From Clostridium magnum DSM 2767 (GTDB lineage Bacteria; Bacillota; Clostridia; Clostridiales; Clostridiaceae), in contig NZ_LWAE01000006.1 of the NCBI RefSeq assembly GCF_001623875.1, positions 1 through 64,000 on the forward strand: DNA of 64,000 bases, written 5' to 3'. A program made the position numbers and the translations under genes. How positions within the stretch are numbered: position 1 is the first letter of the stretch; the number at the start of each line of letters is the position of its first letter. The notes below the pieces were generated by a model, which saw nothing but the letters and a program-made list of their open reading frames with translations, made no database searches and was not told the DNA's origin. Positions 45,374 to 53,502 of this stretch are shown here, piece by piece.

Positions 45374-45600
45374 GAAAGTAGACTTACACTCCGGTATATG
45401 TTTCCAAGCTTCAGCACTATAAAAACTTTTTATCACTCTAAAGCTTAGTATTTTGAAAATCTAAGAACATCTGATAAACTCGTACCTCAAACATATCAGA
45501 AGTCCTAAGATTTTCTAAAATACTAAGCTAAGATTGATTAAAAAGTTTTTATATGTGCCTTCAGCTTTGGAAACATATACCTGCGTGGAAGTCTACTTTC
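45374..45600. repeat. 227-bp interrupted palindrome
   Basis: Arms of about 105 bases pair from GAAAGTAGACTT...GGTATATGTTTCCAAGCT at the left to AGCTTTGGAAACATATACC...AAGTCTACTTTC at the right, with inner pairs ATAAAAACTTTTTA, GCTTAGTATTTT and AATCTAAG. The centre is near 45485. It has no coding capacity and abuts the IS630 left end (45614). It may be a MITE or a foldback element. Confidence 0.8.
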
Positions 45601-45613
45601 TGGTGTGGGTGTG

Positions 45614-46811
45614 TATATAGGGTTCAAGGGTCATAACTTAACTTATACCGAATAATTAAAATTCTTCTCCAAAAACTAAATGTACGGAGAAAGGAGTTTT
45701 GATTATGGGAAGAAAGTCATTCAGCATAGAAACATTACATGGATATAAAATTGAAGATTTAGTTGATCTAAAGAATAACACAGATAGCAAATATTCAAGA
45801 TTAGCACTGGCTGTAGTAACAATGCGATACTTCGGACAGTCGAATACTGACATTATTGAGGCTACCAGGTTAAGCAAGACTTCCATTGTTAAGCATATTA
45901 AAGAATGGAATGCTCATGGCATAGAATCCATAAAAGATAACCGTGGCGGTTCTGAAAGTAAATTAGAACCAGAGATGGTTGATGATCTTATTTATGTGGC
46001 TACAAATAAGTCACCTGCCGATTTTGAATTCACATGCCATAATTGGTCTTGCCAACTTTTATCTCTATATATTGAAAAAACATATGGAATAAAAGTATCA
46101 GGTGAAACAATAAGGGTAACTCTTATTGCTAATAGACTATCTTACAAAAGAGCTCAACCAAAGCCTACGAAAGCTGACAAAGATGAACAGGAAGCTTTTA
46201 AAAAAAACTTTAGAAACACTAGACACTTTAGAGTCTTCATCTGAGGTAGTTGTCTATGCTTTAGATGAAACTAAAGTTTGTGTTGAATCGGACAACCGTC
46301 TCTTTTGGAGTCCTGTAGGAAATCCCCCTGTTCTTGAAAAAAATGCTTCGCATGATGGTGTTAATATCATAGGCTCTACTTCAATTTTAAATAATTTCCA
46401 TACTGTCAATGACTTATATTCTTCCGAACACTCTATAACTTCAAAAGAAGTAAAAGCTCACATAGAAAATCTAATAGAAATTAATGAAGGTAAAAAAGTA
46501 GTACTATTCATGGATAATGCTAAATTTCACACAAGCTATGAAATGCAAAGTTTTTTCTTTGATAACAAAGGAAAACTAACAGTCATATTACTACCTAGGT
46601 ATTCCCCCAACATGAATCCTCAGGAGAATATCTGGAACTATCTAAAGGCTAAATTATTTAGACCTTCTTCTAGAAGTTCTATTTTTGAGTTAATATCTGA
46701 TATTAAGTTGCTATTTGACGAACTCAACAATGACTTTGATAAGATTCGTTCGTTAGCATATGCTAGAAGTTTCCTAGTATAAGTTAAATTTAAATCGTTG
46801 AACCCTATATA
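45614..46811 (+). mobile_element. IS630-family insertion sequence
   Basis: About 1.2 kb flanked by TA steps, as expected for an IS630/Tc1-type element. 35-bp inverted repeats TATATAGGGTTCAA...AACTTAACTTATAC (45614-45648) and GTATAAGTTAAAT...TTGAACCCTATATA (46777-46811). The transposase is in two overlapping frames. Confidence 0.88.
45699..46782 (+). CDS. IS630-family transposase in two overlapping frames
   Basis: The first frame (45699-46244) has the helix-turn-helix part (RYFGQSNTDIIEATRLSKTS) and the start of the family. The second frame (to 46782) holds the DDE domain: YALDETKVCVE, VLFMDNAKFHTS and the final Glu in PNMNPQENIWNYLKAKLF. Good homology passes from frame 1 to frame 2 (+1) within GAAGCTTTTAAAAAAAAC at 46190-46210. 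The A8 run suggests programmed frameshifting or transcript slippage, common in this family; a simple inactivating one-base change cannot be excluded. AAAGGAG lies before the first ATG. Confidence 0.85.
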
Positions 46812-46915
46812 GGGTTACTTAGTCTAAACTTAATTTATTCATATAATCAAAGCATTGAAACCACAAGGTTTTAACATGTGTATAAGTTAAGTTGTAGGTG
46901 TGTAACCCTATATAT
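46806..46915. repeat. IS630-derived MITE
   Basis: About 110 bases, non-coding, directly abutting the IS630 right end and sharing its TATATA. Its ends, TATATAGGGTTAC...AAACTTAATTTATTC and GTATAAGTTAAGTT...GTAACCCTATATA, match the IS630 terminal repeats. It is therefore probably mobilised by this or a related transposase. Confidence 0.75.
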
Positions 46916-47018
46916 AGATATCCAACTTCAAAGCTTTACATATTCATTAACTATTGTTCAGTAAACTCAATACCTTAGCTAAGTGAATATGTCAATTTAT
47001 GAATTTGTTTATCTATAT
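46916..47018. repeat. Hairpin sequence after the BcsB fragment
   Basis: TTACATATTCATTAAC...AGCTAAGTGAATATGTCAA inverted pair between the MITE and the end of the BcsB-like gene; it may be that gene's terminator region. Confidence 0.45.
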
Positions 47019-47936
47019 TTATTTAAATCTCTTATTTTTAAAGTAATATAAAACTACCGCAGTGGCACTAAATATTAAGAACAGCCCTATGAAGCCAAGA
47101 AAAACTTTAGTATTTGTCTCTATAATATTAAACTTATCCTTTAAAGATTTATTATCTTCCTTTTTAAACTTAAAGTTCTTTATATTACCATAGGTATCTA
47201 TTAAAACAGAGTCTCCTGAAAGTTTTGAACTATATTTTGTTGTGGATAAAAACATCAATGATTTTAAAAGTATGTCATCCTTTGGTGACGTTAAAACTAA
47301 AATAGCCCTGCCTTTATTATATGGCGATACATCAAACTGAAAAGATGCTATATTTGAAGCATAGGGTTCTGTTAAATATAATTTTTCACTTCCTTCAAAG
47401 GAGCTATAATTCTTATTATATTTAAACCACAACTTAGAGTTTAATTCCTTTATAACCTTATTTCTCTGAGGAGTACCATATACTATAAGATTCATATTAT
47501 GATACTTACTTGAGAAATTTTTCTCTTCTATAACCGTTAACTCTCCGTTATTGTATTCCATATCATTGCCCATATATGAAAAGATTCTGCTTATTCCTTC
47601 CAGCTCTTTTTCTGATAGATTTTCTGGTACTACAATTCCTATGTTATTAACTTGTTTGTCTGAAATAAACGGTTGAGGATAGTTATCGAATTTGTAAAAA
47701 TCCACTTTATTATTAGGTATATAGATATATGAATCCCCTGTCACAATAGCCCAGGGCATTTCCTCCTGCCTAAACTGACAATTTAAATTTGGCTGTTCAA
47801 GATCAAATGCAATTTGTATATCCATATAATTGGATATCTGCATATCCTTAGGTATGGGTAATTCTAACTGATCTCCATTACATTTATCCTTATCTAGTTT
47901 TTTACTGCCTATAGGAATTCCATTAACATATATACC
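47019..47936 (-). pseudogene. BcsB-like cellulose synthase subunit, N-terminus missing
   Basis: The minus-strand frame is open from 47936 down to 47019. It begins GIYVNGIPIGSKKLDKDKCN and ends in a membrane helix (FLGFIGLFLIFSATAVVLYY) with a basic tail. GIYVNGIPIGS is an internal BcsB/YVNG-type segment of the periplasmic cellulose-synthase regulatory subunit, and IGIVVPENLSEKELEGISRI is similar. The N-terminal half of the protein (normally 700 or so residues) and any bcsA gene are absent; the break coincides with the 112-bp hairpin. An internal ATG (47843) exists, but a functional product is unlikely. Confidence 0.7.
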
Positions 47937-47940
47937 CTAA

Positions 47941-48052
47941 TAAATCTTGGCTCAAAAATTGTAAAATACTTAGATATTTCAATTGTCTGAGAATTTTTTC
48001 AGCGAGTTATTGAAATTTCTTAGTATTTTACAATTTTTGAACCTTAGATTTA
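47941..48052. repeat. 112-bp hairpin element at the break in the BcsB-like gene
   Basis: Arms of about 41 bases: TAAATCTTGGCTCAAAAATT... and ...AATTTTTGAACCTTAGATTT, with inner TTGTAAAATACTTAGA/TCTTAGTATTTTACAA. It starts 4 bases after the open frame ends. It shares the CTTAGTATTTT word with the 227-bp palindrome and may be of the same type. Confidence 0.8.
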
Positions 48053-48142
48053 TAGGACTATTTAAGATAATACTTTTATCTAGTTCAAGAATCACATGGG
48101 CTAAAAGCCCAAACCCCTATTGGTTTATGTGACGAAGCATTG

Positions 48143-48421
48143 CTACTTCGCAATATTGAAGACTTTATCTAGTCTTGTGAGTTTAAATATCTTTAAAACT
48201 TGAGGGTTTGTTATTGATTGAACCACAAAATTTCCATTAAGTTCATTGCACTTTTTATAAACGCCAACTAGGACACCCAATCCAGTACTATCGATAAAAG
48301 TACAATTACTAAAATCTAATGTAAAGTCTTTTTCACCATTTTCAATTAATTCATTAAGTTTTTTTCTATATTCAGAAGCTTCCTCAACAGAAAAATTCTC
48401 TGGTATTGTAATGTTTTTCAT
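48143..48421 (-). CDS. STAS-domain anti-sigma factor antagonist
   Basis: RsbV/SpoIIAA-like switch protein of 92 residues. The phosphorylatable serine lies in CTFIDSTGLGVLVGVYKKC. Dephosphorylated forms bind an RsbW-type kinase, whose gene lies two genes upstream. I start at ATG 48421, after AAGGTGATAATA. It follows the chemoreceptor gene by 12 bases in the same operon. It probably controls a protein target, not necessarily a sigma factor. Confidence 0.88.
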   Translation of the reverse strand: MKNITIPENFSVEEASEYRKKLNELIENGEKDFTLDFSNCTFIDSTGLGVLVGVYKKCNELNGNFVVQSITNPQVLKIFKLTRLDKVFNIAK

Positions 48422-48433
48422 TATTATCACCTT

Positions 48434-49699
48434 CTAAACATTGTATTTTTCAATTAATTTATTCATGTCGATTGCAGTTTCACTTGTATGTTCTGAACTA
48501 GCGGCAACATTTTGAATAGCAGATGCTTGTTCTTCTGATGCAGCAGCAACTTGTTCACTGCTTGCAGTATTCTTTTCTGTAATGCTTGCAACTGAATCTA
48601 TTAACTTTACTATCTGTTCTGAACTTGCAACTTCATCTTTAGTTACATCAACTATTTCATTAACATCACTTACAATTTGATTTACTGAAGAAATTATATT
48701 CACAAAAGATTTATCGGTATCTGTAGCTACAGATACACCATTTTCGACTGCTTTTTTATTAGAAGTCATGGATTCAACAGCTTTTCTTGTTAAAGTAGTC
48801 ATTTCAGTTATTAATTTAGATATTTCATTAGCACCATTGCTTGTTTGTTCCGAAAGGTTTCTAACTTCATCAGCAACTACGGAAAAGCCTTTGCCATGTT
48901 CACCAGCTCTTGCGGCTTCTATTGCGGCATTTAAAGCAAGTAAATTTGTTTGCTCTGATATATCATTTATTGTTGTTATTATTCCACTTACTTTATTTGA
49001 AAGATCGTCTAGAGTATGCATAATATTTTCAGCTTCAGCAGAGGTTTGGCTTATATTGTTTATAGCATTCAATGTTTTTTCAATCTGAGTTCTTCCGTTA
49101 TTAGCAGCATTCATAGTGGTATTTGAATTGTTTTTAGCAGTTGAAGCTTTATTTTGAGCAATTTGAACTAAACTAGAAAGCTGAACTAGAACTTCTGAAG
49201 TTTGTACAATTAAGCCATTTTGTTTTTCACAGCTTTGGGCAACCTCTTCAATATGTGCAGCTACTTCTTCAGTTGCAGAACTAATTTCTTCACTAGATGC
49301 AGATATTTCCTCAGATTCTGCAGTTAAAGTTTCAGAAAAGTTTCTTATGTTTTTAACTATATGATCTTGATCTTTTATCATATTATTAAAGTATTTACTT
49401 AAAGTTTCAAGTTCGTCACCAGTTTTAATATTTGTTTTTACAGTAAAATCTCCATTGCCTGCTTTTGTCATTGATGTTTCAAGTTGCTTTATCGGATTAA
49501 TAATTTTATGTTTAACAAATATACAGGAAAAAGTAATATATATTGCTGCTAATACAATTAGTATAATTAATATCGATAAATTATAGCTTTTATATGAGTC
49601 TGAAGTAAACATAAGAATATGAATTTCAAGTGGTATTATAGGGATTAAAAATGCAATAAGAATTAGTGAAATCAATTTTTTTTCTAAACTTTTTTTCAT
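48434..49699 (-). CDS. Methyl-accepting chemotaxis-type protein lacking an outer sensory domain
   Basis: 421 residues. Two membrane helices (LISLILIAFLIPIIPLEIHI and LSILIILIVLAAIYITFSCI) are separated by only about 15 residues, so there is no ligand-binding outer domain. A HAMP (KHKIINPIKQLETSMTKAG) follows. The signalling hairpin has the conserved tip ISEQTNLLALNAAIEAARAG and GFSVVADEVRNLSEQT. GGAGGTCTCTAT precedes the ATG, which overlaps the kinase gene's stop by 4 bases. Its location between RsbW- and RsbV-type genes suggests that it feeds a partner-switch pathway or senses internal or membrane cues. Confidence 0.9.
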   Translation of the reverse strand: MKKSLEKKLISLILIAFLIPIIPLEIHILMFTSDSYKSYNLSILIILIVLAAIYITFSCIFVKHKIINPIKQLETSMTKAGNGDFTVKTNIKTGDELETLSKYFNNMIKDQDHIVKNIRNFSETLTAESEEISASSEEISSATEEVAAHIEEVAQSCEKQNGLIVQTSEVLVQLSSLVQIAQNKASTAKNNSNTTMNAANNGRTQIEKTLNAINNISQTSAEAENIMHTLDDLSNKVSGIITTINDISEQTNLLALNAAIEAARAGEHGKGFSVVADEVRNLSEQTSNGANEISKLITEMTTLTRKAVESMTSNKKAVENGVSVATDTDKSFVNIISSVNQIVSDVNEIVDVTKDEVASSEQIVKLIDSVASITEKNTASSEQVAAASEEQASAIQNVAASSEHTSETAIDMNKLIEKYNV

Positions 49700-50112
49700 A
49701 TAGAGACCTCCGTATTTGTATTATCTAAAATGCTTTTTTGGATAAGCAATGAGTTACCTTTGAATTCTACTTTATCAGATAAAGATTTTATAAGAAAAAG
49801 TCCTCTGCCATGTTCTTTTAGTAAATCTTCATTGCTTACAGATTCAGGTATATTAATCTTTGGCAAAGTTTTTTCAGAACTAGTTATTTTAAAATTTAAG
49901 TATTTGCCATCAAAGTTGTAAAATAAACTTATAGGTTTATTTTTATCGCTATTATTCCCATGCTCAAAAGCATTTAATAAAGCTTCTGTTAGAATTAATT
50001 TTATGTCAAAATAATAATCATAAGCATTTAAAGCTTTTATTACACTTTCGATTATATTATTGTAACCATTAATACCGTATAAGGTTAGAGTATTTTTTAT
50101 TAAATTCAACAT
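49696..50112 (-). CDS. RsbW/SpoIIAB-like serine kinase, HATPase_c family
   Basis: 138 residues with GHKL ATPase motifs: N-box ILTEALLNAFEHGN and G1 region EHGRGLFLIKSLSDKVEF. Such proteins phosphorylate a STAS antagonist and bind an alternative partner. Start at ATG 50112, preceded by AGGGTGATAATT. It is translationally coupled to the chemoreceptor and directly follows the remnant of a PP2C phosphatase gene, the expected counteracting enzyme. Confidence 0.87.
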   Translation of the reverse strand: MLNLIKNTLTLYGINGYNNIIESVIKALNAYDYYFDIKLILTEALLNAFEHGNNSDKNKPISLFYNFDGKYLNFKITSSEKTLPKINIPESVSNEDLLKEHGRGLFLIKSLSDKVEFKGNSLLIQKSILDNTNTEVSI

Positions 50113-50174
50113 AATTATCACCCTAAGTCTAATTTATTTCTATAGCAATCATTGAGGAATCATCAATTAATTTA

Positions 50175-51732
50175 GGTTCAACCACGACCTTTGTGATTAA
50201 TAAGGATAACCATTAATTGTATTACCAATGTATTGTCAAAAAAGTTGAAAAGCATCCGATACTTCCTTTATGATTATCTTGCACGAAAAATCAAAATAAG
50301 GAGTGAGTATCGAATGCCTTTAGACTTTAATTTTATAGAAAATCTAATAGGATTGCAAGATATTAAGGTAATATTTGTAAATGTAAATAATGGAATAGTT
50401 GAAATTCATGCAGAATCAAAGACTCATTCAGTTAGTTGTCCTAAATGCAATAAAACAACATATAAAGTTCATGATTATAGAATTCAATTATATGAGCATT
50501 TGCCCATATGTGATAAAACAACTATACTACATCTAAAGATTCGTAGATATATATGTGAATGTGATTTTAATCATCCATTTGATGAAGCATTTTCGTTCAT
50601 AAGAAAATACCAGCCTCATACTATACCATTTGAAGAGTTTATCTTTAAACTTACGTGCAAAAACACTATAAAGAATGTGGCTGAATTACTTGGATTTAGC
50701 GATAATAAGGTACAGCGCATATTCAATCATTATGCAAAAATTAAGATAGATACAAAGGAAATGGGACCTTTTATTTTCCTCGGCATTGATGATATTGCAA
50801 AATCTAAAGGACACGTATATTATACAGTGATATACAATCATGAAACTGGTGATGTAGCAGCACTAATTGACGGCAGAACAAAAGAAAGTGTTGTTAAATA
50901 CATTACAAAGAATTTTACTAAGGAACAACGTGAAAGTGTTTTAGCTGTATCCTTGGATATGAGTAAAACTTATGCGGCAGCAGTATTAGAGTGCTTTCCT
51001 AATGCTGCTCTGGTTACTGATAGATTTCATATATCTCAGGCCTTCCATGTAGCAGTAGATAAGGCAAGGAAACACATCCAAAATAAAATCCGTAAGGAAG
51101 ATGGCGATAAAAAGAAAGTATTTGGTATACGCTGGGCCTTTTTAAAAAATCATGAGGATTTAAAAGCAGAAGAAGAAAAACTCTTGGAGCAAGTTTGCAG
51201 TGAATACCCAATGCTTCGCACTTGTTATGAGTTAAAAGAAGAGTTTAGAACATTTTTTCATATAACAAACATAGATGAAGCAAGTGTTTATATCGACTAT
51301 TTCACAGCTCTTGTAGCTGAAAGTGAAATACCAGAATTACAATCATTTTGTAAAACTCTAAATAACTGGAGAGAATATATACTCAACTATTATTATTTTT
51401 TTATAAGCAATGGTCCAACTGAAGGTAGAAATCATAAACTTAAAAATATTAAGCGTAGGGGTTATGGCTACCGTAACATTGATAACTTTAGATTAAGAAT
51501 ATGTTCCGAATGTGCCTGAATTTGGACATATAGCAGTGTATACATCTTAACTCAAGGATACTATAAATATTACATTTGGCAGTAAAATGCTATATATGTT
51601 TACTTTTCATTATTAACAAAACATATGATATGTTACAAATATTTGGACTCCATATTACTGGAAAATAGTCGTACTATTTCCTGATATGTTTTTACAGTTA
51701 TTAGGTGGTTTCACAAAAGTCGTGGTTGAACC
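50175..51732 (+). mobile_element. ISL3-family insertion sequence with 8-bp target duplication
   Basis: 1,558 bp with inverted repeats GGTTCAACCACGACCTTTGT at the left and the complement of GGTTCAACCACGACTTTTGT at the right. Flanked by TTAATTTA at 50167-50174 and 51733-51740, the 8-bp duplication typical of ISL3. The transposase is intact, so the element may still be active. Confidence 0.95.
50314..51519 (+). CDS. ISL3-family transposase
   Basis: 401-residue DDE transposase. The N-terminal zinc-binding region has HSVSCPKCNKTTYKVHDY. The core has FLGIDDIAKSKGHVYYTVI, LAVSLDMSKTYAAAVLE and DRFHISQAFHVAVDKARK. The catalytic Glu lies in GPTEGRNHKLKNIKRRGYGY. I start at ATG 50314, ten bases after AAGGAGTGAG. 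Full length without frameshift. Confidence 0.95.
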   Translation: MPLDFNFIENLIGLQDIKVIFVNVNNGIVEIHAESKTHSVSCPKCNKTTYKVHDYRIQLYEHLPICDKTTILHLKIRRYICECDFNHPFDEAFSFIRKYQPHTIPFEEFIFKLTCKNTIKNVAELLGFSDNKVQRIFNHYAKIKIDTKEMGPFIFLGIDDIAKSKGHVYYTVIYNHETGDVAALIDGRTKESVVKYITKNFTKEQRESVLAVSLDMSKTYAAAVLECFPNAALVTDRFHISQAFHVAVDKARKHIQNKIRKEDGDKKKVFGIRWAFLKNHEDLKAEEEKLLEQVCSEYPMLRTCYELKEEFRTFFHITNIDEASVYIDYFTALVAESEIPELQSFCKTLNNWREYILNYYYFFISNGPTEGRNHKLKNIKRRGYGYRNIDNFRLRICSECA

Positions 51733-51969
51733 TTAATTTACCATCTTTTAATATCATATCATTTAAATAGTCATCTAGATATTTTTTAAAATCGTACATA
51801 TTTGAATCTTGTACCTAAATTCCACGTGCATTTTTTATTAGCTTAAAAGAACACTATTTCAAGAAAAATTTAAACTGATACTCCCACATTGTAACATTAT
51901 TTACCACCACCTTTCAATCTTTTTCAATAAATTATTGATTGCAACTTTGGAGTAAAGATACTTATTAAA

Positions 51970-53470
51970 CCCTGCAAGTTATCCACAGAGCAACACTCGA
52001 TTTTCAAGATGATATCTTTATTATACCAGACATTTTTCATACACTTCCTTGTACGGATAGTTTTCTGACAAATTCATAATTACAGTTCTTGCGGTTTTAA
52101 TGATTTTGGCTGCAAGAAATACATACTTCAAACGAAAGGTCTTTATTTGCTGTCTGTATTCTGAAGGCTCTAAGGAATCAATCTTGAACAACAAAAACAG
52201 GTTATATGAAAGCATCATCATTTGAAACACCGCTTCATTTGCCCAAAATGATTTAAGTAAAAGATGACCCACCGCCATGTCGTATTTGGCTTCTTTAATA
52301 TAGTTCTCAGCATTGCCACGTTTTTCATAGGATATAACTACTTTTTCAGAAAGCAATGTAGTGTTTGTCACAAAGAAAAAGTATTCGTACTCAGAGCCTT
52401 CTAAAAGTGATATTTGTGCTCTTTCTTTTTCTGGTTTCAGTACGCGAGACACAACAAACCTTCTGTCTTTCTCCCAGTTATCTAATTTTGTAAACAGTTC
52501 TGTAGTTTCTCTGCCTTCTTCACCTTTAACGAATACAACCGATGAATTCGTTGCTTGGGATGCAAGCGTAGAATAACTTTTGGCTTTAATTAAATATTTG
52601 CAACCAAGAGATTCTATCGTTTCAATAATTTTTTCATCAAAGTAGCCACTATCCATTCGAAATAAAATCTCTAAATCATCTGTTTTGATGTTGGCTACTA
52701 TTTCTTTGATCATTTCAGATGCACCGTTAGCTGTGTAAGTATTGCCACTTCTTACAAATCCGGTGACGTAGGCTTTTAATTCGTCGCAAAATGCAAACTG
52801 GATATTGTAGCATCGGGTTCCTAGTTTCTTGGGATTATATCCTTTTGATGCACCTTCTTGATGACCTTCTACGTTGATTACACTACTATCAATATCAATC
52901 GTAATGGATGTCAATTTACTTTTAGTGAGCAGTTTTTTAAAGACTTTAAAATTAATGTCTCTAAACATTTGTGTTGTCTTAAAGGTGAAGTTTCCTAAAA
53001 ACCGTGACACTGTTTCAGGTTCTTTTACGGAAATATCAAATTCATTAACGAGTGGATCATTTTGAAGGAGCTTTAGACGTTCTAGCTTGTCTATACCAAT
53101 AAAGTGACCACAGATCATCGTCTTTATATGATTCATCTTGATTTTATTTGTGGAGTCATTATCAAATACGAGGTCATTTTCAACTAGATCAAAAATCTCA
53201 TTACTTTTTGCGTTCTCAAGGAGAAGAAAAAGACCTGCATTTGATGTTAGATTCTTAGCTGTGAAATCAATTTTATTAATCATAATTTAAACCCCTTTTT
53301 CTGCTTTTGTTACTATTATTGTACCATATATCGACTCATAAAAGCTGATAATTCAACACATTTTTGAGCATTTTTCTTTCACCCAATGGGTGAAAGCTGA
53401 ATTTTGAAGGAACGTATATTTATCAATGCTTTGAGGGTGGTTTATAAAGTACTGACGTAGAATCTCAGGG
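51970..53470 (-). mobile_element. IS1380-like insertion sequence (probable limits)
   Basis: CCCTG at 51970-51974 and CAGGG at 53466-53470 are the likely inverted ends; only about five bases match exactly. I see no clear target duplication, so ends may be off or the flanks rearranged. The right end abuts motA just where its first codons should be. Confidence 0.6.
52021..53283 (-). CDS. IS1380-family transposase
   Basis: 420-residue DDE transposase. Characteristic blocks are SITIDIDSSVINVEGHQEGA, YNIQFAFCDELKAYVTGFVR, FRMDSGYFDEKIIE and YEKRGNAENYIKEAKYDMA (with the catalytic Glu). GGGGTTTAAATT before the ATG. No frameshift or internal stop, so it seems intact. Confidence 0.92.
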   Translation of the reverse strand: MINKIDFTAKNLTSNAGLFLLLENAKSNEIFDLVENDLVFDNDSTNKIKMNHIKTMICGHFIGIDKLERLKLLQNDPLVNEFDISVKEPETVSRFLGNFTFKTTQMFRDINFKVFKKLLTKSKLTSITIDIDSSVINVEGHQEGASKGYNPKKLGTRCYNIQFAFCDELKAYVTGFVRSGNTYTANGASEMIKEIVANIKTDDLEILFRMDSGYFDEKIIETIESLGCKYLIKAKSYSTLASQATNSSVVFVKGEEGRETTELFTKLDNWEKDRRFVVSRVLKPEKERAQISLLEGSEYEYFFFVTNTTLLSEKVVISYEKRGNAENYIKEAKYDMAVGHLLLKSFWANEAVFQMMMLSYNLFLLFKIDSLEPSEYRQQIKTFRLKYVFLAAKIIKTARTVIMNLSENYPYKEVYEKCLV

Positions 53471-53502
53471 ATATATATGTTATTATTTTTATTTTAGCTG
53501 GG

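Larger units (their letters stand above)
50129..51814 (-). pseudogene. C-terminal remnant of a PP2C (SpoIIE-type) phosphatase split by ISL3
   Basis: Two short stretches, 51741-51814 and 50129-50174, join in frame when the ISL3 element and one copy of its 8-bp duplication are removed. The joined frame reads MYDFKKYLDDYLNDMILKDG followed by KLIDDSSMIAIEIN and a stop. DDSSMIAIEI matches the end of PP2C phosphatase domains (DDxTxxxIxI). Upstream of 51814 a stop appears and the rest of the gene is gone, so it was already broken, or lost its 5' part later. Confidence 0.7.
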
